64,000 nucleotides of DNA from Pseudomonadota bacterium (GTDB lineage: Bacteria > Pseudomonadota > Gammaproteobacteria > Burkholderiales > Burkholderiaceae_E), in contig JAEWGX010000002.1 in the NCBI GenBank assembly GCA_023388075.1, positions 1 through 64,000 of the forward strand, read 5' to 3'. The position numbers and the translations under genes were made by a program. Shown piece by piece: positions 44,135 through 52,545 of the stretch. Under the pieces are notes generated by a model. The model saw nothing but the letters and a program-made list of their open reading frames with translations. It was not told the DNA's origin and did not search any database. Within the stretch, counting starts at the first letter, position 1. Each line of letters begins with the position of its first letter.

Positions 44135-44233
44135 GTTCGGTTCCGTCGCCGCACGCGCCTGTATGGCTGCATCCCTGCGTGACTGTAAGGTGCGCCGTGC
44201 CGCATGCCCACCGGCATGCCCGCAAAGCTGCAA

Positions 44234-44307
44234 TGCCGGAAGTGCATAGCTGGGGACGCGGGGCCCAGGGCGGGCCCGCCGGCTTCGGGACCTGCCGGAA
44301 GTGCATA
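44234..44307. promoter_or_regulatory. 15-bp direct repeat pair in the CoA-transferase/TctC divergent promoter
   Basis: TGCCGGAAGTGCATA occurs at 44234-44248 and again at 44293-44307, 59 bp apart, in the 254-bp gap between two divergent genes. Identical repeats with near-integral helical spacing suggest binding sites for a regulator. No regulator gene is adjacent. Confidence 0.5.
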
Positions 44308-44320
44308 TCAGGGTTGCCAC

Positions 44321-44337
44321 CACCCGACTATCGGGTG
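44321..44337. promoter_or_regulatory. Perfect inverted repeat upstream of the third TctC gene
   Basis: CACCCGA-CTA-TCGGGTG, with 7-bp perfect arms, lies 52 bp before the TctC ATG at 44389. It could be an operator for a dimeric repressor or a small hairpin in the leader. Confidence 0.45.
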
Positions 44338-44388
44338 ACGGGGTGGCGTCCTAGACTCTCGACGACAGATCCCCACGAGGAGAAGAGG

Positions 44389-45387
44389 ATGACCGCGATG
44401 CTTCGCAACACCCGCCGCAGCTTCGTTGCCCTGGCCTGCCTTGCCATCACCACGGGTCTTGGCCTGCTCCCGCTCGAAGCCGCCGCCGCATTTCCGGACA
44501 AGACACTGCGGCTGATCGTGCCGTACCCGCCCGGTGGCGCAGCCGACGTGATGGCGCGCGGCCTCGCCCAGCACATGAGCGGCCCGCTCGGGCAGAAGGT
44601 CGTGGTGGACAACCGGGCGGGCGCGGGGGGTGCGGTCGCCGCGAAGACGGCGGCAACCTCGGAGGCCGACGGCTACACGCTCTTCTTCGGCACCCTGGCT
44701 ACCCAGGTCATCAATCCGGCGTTGAACAGCAAGCTGGGCTACGACCCGATGAAGGACTTCGTCGGCGTCTCGTTGACCCACCTCAACCCGAGGGTGCTGA
44801 TCGCCGGGCCCTCGGTGAAGGCCCGGAACGTTGCCGAGCTGATCGAGACGGCCAAGGCCGCCCCGGGCAAGCTCACCTACGGATCGGCCGGCAACGGCAG
44901 CTCCAGCCACCTGTCCGGCGCGCTGTTCGAGATGCTGGCCGACGTGCAGCTCCTGCACGTGCCATACCGCGGCAGCGCCCCGCTCCTGACCGACCTGCTT
45001 GCCGGTCGGGTGGACCTCACGTTCGATTCCTTCGCGGTGTACGAAGAGTTCATCAAGGAGGGCCGTGCGCGGCCGCTCGCGGTCACGTCGCTCGAGCGCA
45101 TGACGGTTCTGCCCTCGCTGCCGACGCTGAACGAATCGGGGCTGAAGGGCTACGACGTGTCGAACTGGCTCGGCGTCTTCGTGCCCGCCGGCACGCCGGC
45201 GGGCGTGGTCGAGACACTGAACGCCGCCGTGCGCAAGGCGATGGCCGAGCCCGCGCTGCGCAAGCAGCTCACCTCGCTCGGCATCGAGCCGACGTCGAGC
45301 TCGCCCGGAGAGCTCGATGCGCTGGTCCGGGACGACGCGCCCGTCTGGGCGGACATCGTGAAGAAGTCGGGCGCCAAAGTCGATTGA
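44389..45387 (+). CDS. TctC/Bug-family solute-binding receptor
   Basis: A 332-residue periplasmic receptor: signal peptide ending AAAAF, ligand loop LRLIVPYPPGGAADVMAR, VVDNRAGAGGAVAAK, YGSAGNGSSSH and HVPYRGSAPLLTDLLAGRVD. ATG at 44389 has GAGGAG at six bases. It is followed by an alpha/beta hydrolase-fold gene. As with the other two TctC genes here, no TctA/TctB pair is present. Confidence 0.93.
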   Translation: MTAMLRNTRRSFVALACLAITTGLGLLPLEAAAAFPDKTLRLIVPYPPGGAADVMARGLAQHMSGPLGQKVVVDNRAGAGGAVAAKTAATSEADGYTLFFGTLATQVINPALNSKLGYDPMKDFVGVSLTHLNPRVLIAGPSVKARNVAELIETAKAAPGKLTYGSAGNGSSSHLSGALFEMLADVQLLHVPYRGSAPLLTDLLAGRVDLTFDSFAVYEEFIKEGRARPLAVTSLERMTVLPSLPTLNESGLKGYDVSNWLGVFVPAGTPAGVVETLNAAVRKAMAEPALRKQLTSLGIEPTSSSPGELDALVRDDAPVWADIVKKSGAKVD

Positions 45388-45392
45388 CTGGC

Positions 45393-46250
45393 ATGGCGCA
45401 GGGGGACCTGCCGACGCGACGACACGTGGTGCTGCTCGAGGGGACGGGTCTCGCGGCCGACGGCACACCGGCGACGATCGAAGTCACCGTCGACGACCCG
45501 CCGGACGACGCCGGCTCCACGCGGGTCCCGGAACCATGGGTGCTGCTGCCGTCGTCGCTGCGCGACGCCGGCGACCTGGGCGAGCTGGCGACGCGGCTCG
45601 CGCGCGCGGGCTGCCGCGTGCTGCGTCCAACCCCGCGCGGGATGGGAAGGAGCAACGGGTCTCTCGAGCGGCTGACCCTGCACGTCCTGGCCGGCGACAT
45701 CGCCCACACCATCCGGTCGCTGGGGCAGGGGCGGCCGGCGGTGCTGCTCGGCCATGCCGCCGGCCACTTCGTCGCGCGAGTCGTCGATCTGGACCACCCG
45801 GCGCTGGTGCGGGGCATCGTCGTGGCTGCCGCGGCGGCCAGGGTGTTTCCGCCCGAGGTGGCGGACTCCGTCGACCTGATCGCCGACGCGCGACGGCCGC
45901 GCGCCGAGCGACTCGCTCATCTGCGCCGCGCCTTCTTCGCCGAGGGCAGCGATCCGCAGGAATGGCTGGAGGGATGGCATCCCTCGCTCGGACCGGCCTA
46001 TCGGGCCGCCGCCCGCATTCCGGACAAGTCGCGATGGTGGCCGGTGAGCCATGCGCCCCTCCTCGACCTGCAGGCGGCGGACGATCCGTGGCGCCCTCCG
46101 CGGACGCGTCACGAGCTGAAGGAGGCTTTGGGTGATCGGGTGACCGTGCGGGTGATCGAGCGCGCGAGCCACGCGCTTCCGTTCGAGCGCCCTGACGCGG
46201 TGGCGGCCGCCGCGATCGAATGGCGGCGCGGGCTGGACGGCGCCGACTGA
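45393..46250 (+). CDS. Alpha/beta-hydrolase-fold protein lacking the nucleophile serine
   Basis: A 285-residue protein with the alpha/beta-hydrolase layout: LRPTPRGMGRS, LLGHAAGHFVAR at the nucleophile elbow, DLQAADDPW for the acid and ERASHALPFERP for the histidine. The elbow reads GHAAG, so the usual serine is alanine (GCC codon). I recall GHAxGN-type relatives, so this may be a subfamily trait rather than damage. ATG at 45393 is used; a TTG at 45384 overlaps the TctC stop. Confidence 0.8.
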   Translation: MAQGDLPTRRHVVLLEGTGLAADGTPATIEVTVDDPPDDAGSTRVPEPWVLLPSSLRDAGDLGELATRLARAGCRVLRPTPRGMGRSNGSLERLTLHVLAGDIAHTIRSLGQGRPAVLLGHAAGHFVARVVDLDHPALVRGIVVAAAAARVFPPEVADSVDLIADARRPRAERLAHLRRAFFAEGSDPQEWLEGWHPSLGPAYRAAARIPDKSRWWPVSHAPLLDLQAADDPWRPPRTRHELKEALGDRVTVRVIERASHALPFERPDAVAAAAIEWRRGLDGAD

Positions 46251-46277
46251 CGACGCCCGGCCGGCTCAGCGGCCGGC

Positions 46278-47054
46278 TCAGCGGCCAGTGAAGACGGGCG
46301 CCCGTTTCTCGGCGAACGCCCGCTGCGCCTCCCTGGCGTCGTCGGTCCTGGCGATCTGCGCGGTCATGTCCTGTTCGTAGCGGTAGCCGTCGCGCAGCGT
46401 CATGCTTTCGATGACGTTCAGCGTATGCTTGCCCATGCGGGTCGAGACCGGACTCTTCGCAGCGATGACGGCCGCGAGCTGCAGCGCCCTGGGCATCAGG
46501 TCCTCCGGTGCGACACAGGCCTCCGCGACGCCCAGCCGGTAGAGCTCCGCACCGGGCACCCGCTCGCCGGTGAGCATCATCGTGCGCAGCTTCGAATGGC
46601 CGAAGAGGCGCATGGCGTGGCTGCAGCCACCCAGCAGGCCGACGTCCACTTCCGGCAATCCCAGGCTCGCCTTCTCCGAGGCCAGGATGATGTCCGTGGA
46701 CGCGACAATCGCAAGGCCGGAGCCGAGGGCCGGCCCGTTGACCGCGGCGATCACCGGCTTGGCGCATTCCCTGATCGAGTGGAAGCATTCCCGAGTCCGC
46801 CGCGAGTGGGCCGGCAGGTCGCCGGGCCCCCGGATGACGCTCGCCCGGCCCTTCAGGTCGGCGCCCGCGCAGAACACCTTGCCGGCTCCCGTCAGCACCA
46901 CCACGCGAACCTCGTCCATCTCGGAGATGCGGTCCATCGCGAGCGTCAGCTCGTCGTTCAGCGTGCGGGTCAGCGCATTGACCGGCGGCGCATTCATCGT
47001 GAGCGTCGCCACGTGGTCGGCGTAGTGCCACTGGAGCTGGGTCAGGTCATCCAT
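46278..47054 (-). CDS. Enoyl-CoA hydratase/isomerase family protein
   Basis: A 258-residue crotonase-fold enzyme acting on acyl-CoA thioesters. The oxyanion-hole segments are VFCAGADLKG and GPALGSGLAI; the catalytic glutamate fits LGLPEVDVGLLGG. It converges on the alpha/beta hydrolase gene. A 12-bp sequence (GGCCGGCTCAGC) is duplicated in tandem at 46259-46282 across its stop codon. With the nearby CoA-transferase it suggests CoA-dependent breakdown of an acid. Confidence 0.92.
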   Translation of the reverse strand: MDDLTQLQWHYADHVATLTMNAPPVNALTRTLNDELTLAMDRISEMDEVRVVVLTGAGKVFCAGADLKGRASVIRGPGDLPAHSRRTRECFHSIRECAKPVIAAVNGPALGSGLAIVASTDIILASEKASLGLPEVDVGLLGGCSHAMRLFGHSKLRTMMLTGERVPGAELYRLGVAEACVAPEDLMPRALQLAAVIAAKSPVSTRMGKHTLNVIESMTLRDGYRYEQDMTAQIARTDDAREAQRAFAEKRAPVFTGR

Positions 47055-47090
47055 CGTGATGCTCTCGCTGCCCGGTCGGCATTGTTCTGG

Positions 47091-47381
47091 TCAAGTGGCG
47101 ATTCTGGCCGGTGAAGGCAAGGGCGGCCACCGGGGCGTTGGCAAAGCAGCTATTCGGCCATGTCCAGTAGGGCTTGGCCACGAGGGGCCGCGAGGGAGAT
47201 TTTCCGCGGCGCGGGCGTGCATCATGCCGTTGCCCGCGCTGCGGGCGTCGAAGACGACGTTGCCGCTGGAGAGGACGGTGACCACGTTGGCAAAGCCGGC
47301 GGCCTCGAAGCTTCGCCGCAGGTCCGCCATGCGCGCATTCATCGGGCTCACGCCGCGGAGGAACGCCACGTATCTTGCCAT
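47091..47381 (-). pseudogene. DUF1697 N-terminal fragment
   Basis: From ATG at 47381 the first 47 residues (MARYVAFLRGVSPMNARMADLR, AAGF, VTVLSSGNVVF) match the start of DUF1697 proteins, which are normally about 180 residues. Similarity is lost near 47240 and the frame ends at 47091 with unrelated sequence, and I could not find the rest in another frame. It is probably a truncated remnant. Confidence 0.6.
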
Positions 47382-47543
47382 TCCTCTACCTGCGCGTCGC
47401 CCGCAAGGAGGCCGGGTACTCGCGGCGCTGGTCGGCACGACCTCCAGGGCCTGCCGGGGCTTGCCTGTCTTGTGCTGGCATCGTCCGATTGTAGCGATCG
47501 TGGGGGCGGGTGGGCTCGACCTGCGGGGCCCCTGGCGCTCGCC

Positions 47544-47960
47544 TCAGCGCTCCGGCGCGTCCTTGCTGGCCCGGGTGCGAAGCCGTGCCGCGACCGGCGG
47601 CGCCAGGAATGTCACCAGCAGGACGACGGGCCAGATGTTGCCGTCCTCGAAGGTGTAGGCGCCGGCCAGCTCGTCCCAGGTCTTGTGCTGGACGTAGTGC
47701 CCGAAGCCGAGCTCGAAGACCAGCGTCAGGCCGAGCCACAACGTGCCGACGAACAGTCCCTGCGATACGGTCAGGCCGGTCCTGGCGCGAACGAAGGCGT
47801 AGGCGACCAGCGCGATCAGGCAGGATAGCAGGATGCCGCTCAGGAGGAGGCCGGCGGTCCGCCCCAGCGTGGGGATGAGGATCGCCTCGCGCAGCATCCC
47901 GTTGGCGATCGCGAGCGCGAGAACGAGCATCCAGGCCAGGAGGGAACCAAGCAGCGGCAT
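47544..47960 (-). CDS. Small membrane protein of unknown function
   Basis: A 138-residue protein with about four hydrophobic helices (LAWMLVLALAIANGML, TAGLLLSGILLSCLIALVAYAF, SQGLFVGTLWLGLTLVFELGFG, WPVVLLVTFLAPPVAARL). I do not assign a family with confidence. A GTG at 47969 is also in frame. It is the first apparently intact gene after the DUF1697 fragment. Confidence 0.75.
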   Translation of the reverse strand: MPLLGSLLAWMLVLALAIANGMLREAILIPTLGRTAGLLLSGILLSCLIALVAYAFVRARTGLTVSQGLFVGTLWLGLTLVFELGFGHYVQHKTWDELAGAYTFEDGNIWPVVLLVTFLAPPVAARLRTRASKDAPER

Positions 47961-48025
47961 GCTGGCCACGTGGAGTGCGCCGGCGCGACTTGCGGCTACC
48001 TCCGCGGGACGTCGAGCGGCACGCG

Positions 48026-48568
48026 TCAGACCTGGACCGACCCGCGGAAGCCGCGGGCGGCGTAGTATGACTGCGCGCCGTTGTGATACACGAAGACCTT
48101 GCCGTAGCGCCGGTCGCAGAAGAGCGCGCCGCCGAGCGCCCGGACGTCTGGCGGAGTGAGGATCCAGCTCGAGGTCTTCAGGTCGAACTCCCCGAGCTGC
48201 TGGAGCGCGCGGTACTGTTCCTCCGTGAGGAGCTCGATGCCCATTTCCGCAGCCATCCCGAGGGCGCTGTGCTTCGGCTTGGCCTCCTTGCGGGCATCGA
48301 GTGCTGCCTGGTCGTAGCAGACGCTCCGGCGACCGGAAGGACTCTCAGCCGAGCAATCACAGAAGACCACCGCCCTGGACCTGCCGTCGCGTCCGACGAC
48401 GTCCGGCTCGCCGCCGGTGCGTTCCATCTCTCCGATCGCGGACAGCTTCTCCGGGCTCGCATCCAACCTGGCGCGTACCGCTTCCCAACCGATTCCCTCG
48501 TGCCTCTGCATGTTCTTCTCGAATCGCCGCTTCAGCGTATCGAGGAGCTGCTCGACTTGTCCGGTCAA
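48026..48568 (-). CDS. DUF4256 family protein
   Basis: A 180-residue soluble protein of DUF4256, function unknown. Typical stretches are FEKNMQRHEGIGW, FCDCSAESPSGRRS, KHSALGMAAEMGIELLTEEQY and FVYHNGAQSYYAARGFRG. The start is a TTG at 48568 with a strong GGAGGT five bases upstream, which decides the start. It lies 26 bp downstream of a truncated RibD_C-like gene. Confidence 0.88.
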   Translation of the reverse strand: MTGQVEQLLDTLKRRFEKNMQRHEGIGWEAVRARLDASPEKLSAIGEMERTGGEPDVVGRDGRSRAVVFCDCSAESPSGRRSVCYDQAALDARKEAKPKHSALGMAAEMGIELLTEEQYRALQQLGEFDLKTSSWILTPPDVRALGGALFCDRRYGKVFVYHNGAQSYYAARGFRGSVQV

Positions 48569-48594
48569 TTCGACCTCCGTTCGGGTTCACGCTA

Positions 48595-48966
48595 TCACGA
48601 TGGGCCTCCGACGATCCAGACGTTCCGGTTGCCCGCAGCCGCTTGCATCGCCGCGTGAACCGGCCGGACGTCTCCCCGCGCGAAGTGCAGGTTCGCTCCG
48701 GGAATCGCCGGCAGCGTCCGGCTCGAGAATACCCAGGTTGGCTGCGTGTAGGGCCAGGCCGCACCGGTCCCGGATGCGACGGTCTGGGCATGACGCAGCA
48801 TCCACTGGTATGTGGACGAGCCCATCGCCAATGGCCCCACTTTGGAAATGAAGTCGGGGTAGCCGGTCTCGTCGACATTACCCAGTGGAAACAGCCAGTC
48901 GAGCGAATCCTCCTCGGTCGCGATGAACCCGTCGAGGCTCGAAGCGGTGTAGTACTGTGTGGCCAT
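48595..48966 (-). pseudogene. Truncated dihydrofolate-reductase/RibD_C-like protein
   Basis: The 123 residues match the N-terminal two thirds of small DHFR/RibD_C-like proteins (YYTASSLDGFIAT, MGSSTYQWML, PTWVFSSRTLP, NVWIVGG). The family normally runs to about 180 residues, and right after IVGG the frame stops (TGA). The missing C-terminal part is not seen in other frames before the DUF4256 gene begins. It is probably inactive. Confidence 0.7.
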
Positions 48967-49091
48967 CCCGGGGCGTGGGGCGAAGCTGGACGGGAGATGA
49001 TGGCACCGGATCGGGATCGACGCCAGCCGGGGCAGCCTGCGCGACGATCCGTGCCCGCGAGCAGCCTTCGCACGCCCGGGGTCGGTTCATC

Positions 49092-49475
49092 CTAGCCAAG
49101 CAGTTGCGGGTTGAGCCGCCACACCGCGAGGTTGAGCGCCGCGGCGTAGGTGACCCAGGCAAGATACGGCAGCAGCAGTGCTCCGGCCAGCGGCCTGATG
49201 CGCCAGAAGTCAACGATCGTGAGGACGATCAGCAGCCAGAGCACGACGATGTCGAGGAACGCCAGGCCGCCCTGATGCCAGGCGAAGAAGAGCCAGCTCC
49301 ACAGCGTGTTGAGCACCAGCTGCGCGCCGAAAAGCAGGAGCGCCCGGCGGGAGCCCGGCGTGTGGCGTTCGCGCCAGACGAGCCACGCGGCGATCCCCAT
49401 CAACGCATACAACACCGTCCAGACCGGCCCGAAGACCGACGACGGCGGCGCCCACTCCGGGCGCGCCGGCGCCAC
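49092..49475 (-). pseudogene. TspO/MBR family protein lacking the first transmembrane helix
   Basis: TspO proteins are five-helix membrane proteins that bind porphyrins and cholesterol-like ligands. The 127 residues from GTG at 49475 carry PEWAPPSSVFGPVWTVLYAL, LNTLWSWLFFAWHQGG and PYLAWVTYAAALN, that is helices 2-5. The first helix, about 30 residues, is missing. The frame runs back without a break to the dctM stop codon (TAG, 49491-49493), five codons upstream. It may be a remnant cut by the neighbouring operon. Confidence 0.7.
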
Positions 49476-49490
49476 TGCGCGACGTGTTGT

Positions 49491-50795
49491 CTACAGCTTT
49501 CCGGGAAGCCAGGTCGCAAGCTCCGGCCAGAGGTAGATCAGCAGGGCGACGAACAGGATGAGGAACCAGTACGGGAGGGAACCGAGGAAGATGTCGCTCG
49601 CCTGGATGTCGCGATCCGGGATCGCGGCCTTGACCACGAACACCCCGATGCCGAACGGCGGGGTAAGGACGCCGGCTTCGATGACCAGGATGCCGATGAG
49701 CGCAAAGACGATCGGGTCGATGCCGAGCTCCTGGGCGATCGGCCAGAAGATCGGAACCGTGAGCAGCATGATGGAGATGCTGTCGATCATGCAACCGAGC
49801 ACGAACCAGACGAGCACCATGAACAGAAGCGTCTGGCCGCTCCCGAGGCCCATGCCCTCCAGGAGCATCTGCACTTCCTGTGGAATGCCGTTCAGGGCGA
49901 TGAGCTTGCTGTAAATGGTCGCTGCCATCAGGAGCAGCATGATCGGCGTGACGGTCCTGCCCGCCTCGACGAACGCGTCGAAGAGACCGCGCATGCGCAT
50001 GCCCTTGAGGACCGCGAGCATGGCGGCACAGACCAGCCCCACCGCGCTTCCCTCGGTGGGCGTGAAGTAGCCGAGCCAGATGCCGCCAAGGGTCACGACG
50101 ATGATGATCCCGACGCCGGCTGCCCCGAAGACCTGCCGCGCGGTCAGGTGCTCGCCGGGCCCCGCGGAGACCGTGTCAGGCGCCGAGTCGGGCTTCAACT
50201 TGGCGTACACCATGCAGTAGATCGCATAGAGCAGCGCCAGCACGATGCCGGGGAAGACGCCGGCCGCGAAGAGCTTGCCCACCGACTGCTCGGTGAGGAT
50301 CGCCCAGACGATCATGAAGACGGACGGAGGGATGAGCAGCCCCAGCACCGAGCTGCCGGCGATGCAGCCGGACGCGAAGCTGCGGCTGTAGCGATTGTCG
50401 CGCATGGTGGGATAGGCGACGTGGCTGAAGGCCGCGGCTGCGGCGATGCCGACCCCTGTTACTGCGGCGAAGATTGCGTTGCCGCCTACTGTCGCGACCG
50501 CCAGCCGGCCCGGCACACCGCGCAGGAAGCGGTTTACCAGGCCGAAGAGATCCCCGGCTGCACCACAGTGGGCGATCAGCATGCCCATGACGGTGAAGCA
50601 GGGGATGACGACGAAGTTGTACTCCTTGATTCCGGACAGCGCGGTCTGCTGGAGCAGGCTGATCATGGGCTCGACGCCGCCGAGGGTGAACACCAACGCG
50701 CCGGCGGCGGCGGCGGCGAACGCGAACACCACCGGGACACCGATGACGACCAGGAAGGCAAGGGCAATGAGGCCGCCCCACAGCTCGAGGAACAT
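49491..50795 (-). CDS. dctM: TRAP transporter large permease DctM
   Basis: This is the 12-helix transport subunit of a tripartite ATP-independent periplasmic transporter, 434 residues. It has FAFAAAAAGALVF at the N terminus, GNAIFAAVTGVGIAAAAAFS, GCIAGSSVLGLLIPPSVFMIV and LTPPFGIGVFVVKA, all family marks. It follows dctQ by 15 bp. It is the last gene of the cupin-hydrolase-dctP-MFS-dctQ-dctM run. Confidence 0.95.
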   Translation of the reverse strand: MFLELWGGLIALAFLVVIGVPVVFAFAAAAAGALVFTLGGVEPMISLLQQTALSGIKEYNFVVIPCFTVMGMLIAHCGAAGDLFGLVNRFLRGVPGRLAVATVGGNAIFAAVTGVGIAAAAAFSHVAYPTMRDNRYSRSFASGCIAGSSVLGLLIPPSVFMIVWAILTEQSVGKLFAAGVFPGIVLALLYAIYCMVYAKLKPDSAPDTVSAGPGEHLTARQVFGAAGVGIIIVVTLGGIWLGYFTPTEGSAVGLVCAAMLAVLKGMRMRGLFDAFVEAGRTVTPIMLLLMAATIYSKLIALNGIPQEVQMLLEGMGLGSGQTLLFMVLVWFVLGCMIDSISIMLLTVPIFWPIAQELGIDPIVFALIGILVIEAGVLTPPFGIGVFVVKAAIPDRDIQASDIFLGSLPYWFLILFVALLIYLWPELATWLPGKL

Positions 50796-50810
50796 GGTCG
50801 CGCCCCTTCC

Positions 50811-51317
50811 TTACTCGGGAAGCTGGTCTTCGACGGAGCGCAAGCGGCCCCGCACGCCCTCGGCCATGTAGCCCAGGCAGACCAACGCGGCGATCACCCA
50901 CAGCACGAGAGTGCCGAAGCGCAGCGGCCAGGCCGGTATCCGGAAGGCGTCGTTGCCGTAGAACTCGCCGGATGCGAGGCCGTAGAGCGCCGGCTCCCAC
51001 GAGGCGATCACCAGGGCGATGAAGAGGGCGCCTCCCAGGAAGTAGGCGAATGCGTTCATCTGGCTTCTGAGCGCCGGCGGCATGCGATCCAGGAAGAAGG
51101 TGACCCGCAGCAGCTTGCGCTCGCGGATGACATAGGGCGTCTGCAGGTAGGTGAGCAGGACGAGGCAGACGGCAGCGAGCTCCGCAGTCCCGGCGAACGG
51201 CCGGTTGAACAAGAGCCGCCCCGCGACGTCGTAGCAGATGACCGCGGTGATGCCGACGAGCAGGACGGCACCGGCGAGATGCAGGCCGAGCAGCGCCCGG
51301 TCAGCCAGTTGCTTCAT
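50811..51317 (-). CDS. dctQ: TRAP transporter small permease DctQ
   Basis: This 168-residue protein has four transmembrane helices and the DctQ signatures DVAGRLLFNRPFAGTAELA and LPTLVLWVIAALV-like LRFGTLVLWVIAALV. It is the small membrane subunit that partners DctM. Its 5' end overlaps the 3' end of the MFS gene by 17 bp. Confidence 0.93.
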   Translation of the reverse strand: MKQLADRALLGLHLAGAVLLVGITAVICYDVAGRLLFNRPFAGTAELAAVCLVLLTYLQTPYVIRERKLLRVTFFLDRMPPALRSQMNAFAYFLGGALFIALVIASWEPALYGLASGEFYGNDAFRIPAWPLRFGTLVLWVIAALVCLGYMAEGVRGRLRSVEDQLPE

Positions 51318-52545
51318 TGGGGTCTCCGGAGAGATGGTTGTCCGAGGCAGGGGCCGTCCATGCCATGCGCAGCGCCGTCGCGCCGATGACGACCAGTGGC
51401 AGGCACACCAGGACGAGGCGGCTGCCCGCGGAGGCAGGGATCACCCCCGCTGCCATCGCGGCACAGCCGCCCGCCAGCATGGGAGCCATGCCTGTCATGG
51501 CGGCCGCGAGGCCGGCGCGGGTAGGCATGGCCTGGATCACCACGGTGAGCGCGGTGGGAAAGAGCATGCCGTGGCCCAGCGAATAGCACAGCAGCGCGAA
51601 CGTCCACCCGACTGCCGAGGGACGGGCGGCGGCGACGCACATCAGGGCCACCCCCAATCCGGCGATGGCGCAGCCGGTCGTGCACAGGACCAACGGCTGG
51701 TGGCGCGACGCGAGGAAGGACACCACCGCGTTGCCCACCAGAAAGCCGAGAAAGGTACCGCCCATCAGGAGCGCGACGAAGCGCTCGTCCGCGCCGAGTG
51801 TACCGCGCACCGCTGCGGGAACCAGCCCGATGAGGACGAAGAAGACCGCGCCAAAGGCCGCGAATGCCAAGGCGATGCTCCTCGCCTGCCTGTGCTTCCA
51901 GATGGCACGCAGGCTCGCCAAGCCGGGTGCGAACGTGCCGACGCGGCGTGTCTCGGGATGGAACGGGGCCGCCAGCGCGAGAGCGGCCAGCGACAGCAGC
52001 GGCAGCACCGCCATCACGAAACGCCAGTCGCCCGTCCTCGCCAGCAGCCACCAGCCGACGACGGGCGTCACCGCCGGCATCACCGCGAAGGCAGTCGAGA
52101 TGACCGACATGCCGCGTTGCAGGCTCGCGCCCTCGGCCAGGTCACGCAGCACGGCCCTGGGCACCACCAGCGACACACTGAGGCCGAGCCCCGCGAGGGT
52201 GCGGCCCGCGAGGAGCGTCGCGGGGTCCGTCGCGAGGCTGGCGAGCAGGCCGCCCACCGAGCCGATGGCCAGGCCTGTCACCAGGGTGGGGCGTCGCCCC
52301 CATCCGTCCGATGCGTAGCCGGCAAGCGGCTGCCCCAACGCGAGCCCGAGCGCGTACAGCCCGATGGCGGCCATCCCGATCGCAGGCGTCGACGCCAGGT
52401 CGGTGGCCAACGCGCGGTCGAGCGGAATCATCAGATTCAGCCCGAGCGGCGGCAGGCAGGCGATCGCGGTGAGCCAGGCGAGCCAGCCGCCGTGGGTCGC
52501 CGGTCGGGGTCCGGACACCGGTGTCGCGGTGTCCGGAAACGTCAC
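51301..52545 (-). CDS. MFS transporter, Bcr/CflA-type multidrug efflux family
   Basis: A 414-residue major-facilitator protein with about 12 helices, LGLNLMIPLDRALATDL near the first helix, motif A in GYASDGWGRRPTL and an AGRTLAGLGLSVSLVVPRAVLRDL segment typical of Bcr/CflA drug exporters. The start is a GTG at 52545 overlapping the dctP stop in GTGA. Lying between dctP and dctQ, it may export a product or a toxic analogue of the TRAP substrate. Confidence 0.9.
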   Translation of the reverse strand: MTFPDTATPVSGPRPATHGGWLAWLTAIACLPPLGLNLMIPLDRALATDLASTPAIGMAAIGLYALGLALGQPLAGYASDGWGRRPTLVTGLAIGSVGGLLASLATDPATLLAGRTLAGLGLSVSLVVPRAVLRDLAEGASLQRGMSVISTAFAVMPAVTPVVGWWLLARTGDWRFVMAVLPLLSLAALALAAPFHPETRRVGTFAPGLASLRAIWKHRQARSIALAFAAFGAVFFVLIGLVPAAVRGTLGADERFVALLMGGTFLGFLVGNAVVSFLASRHQPLVLCTTGCAIAGLGVALMCVAAARPSAVGWTFALLCYSLGHGMLFPTALTVVIQAMPTRAGLAAAMTGMAPMLAGGCAAMAAGVIPASAGSRLVLVCLPLVVIGATALRMAWTAPASDNHLSGDPNEATG

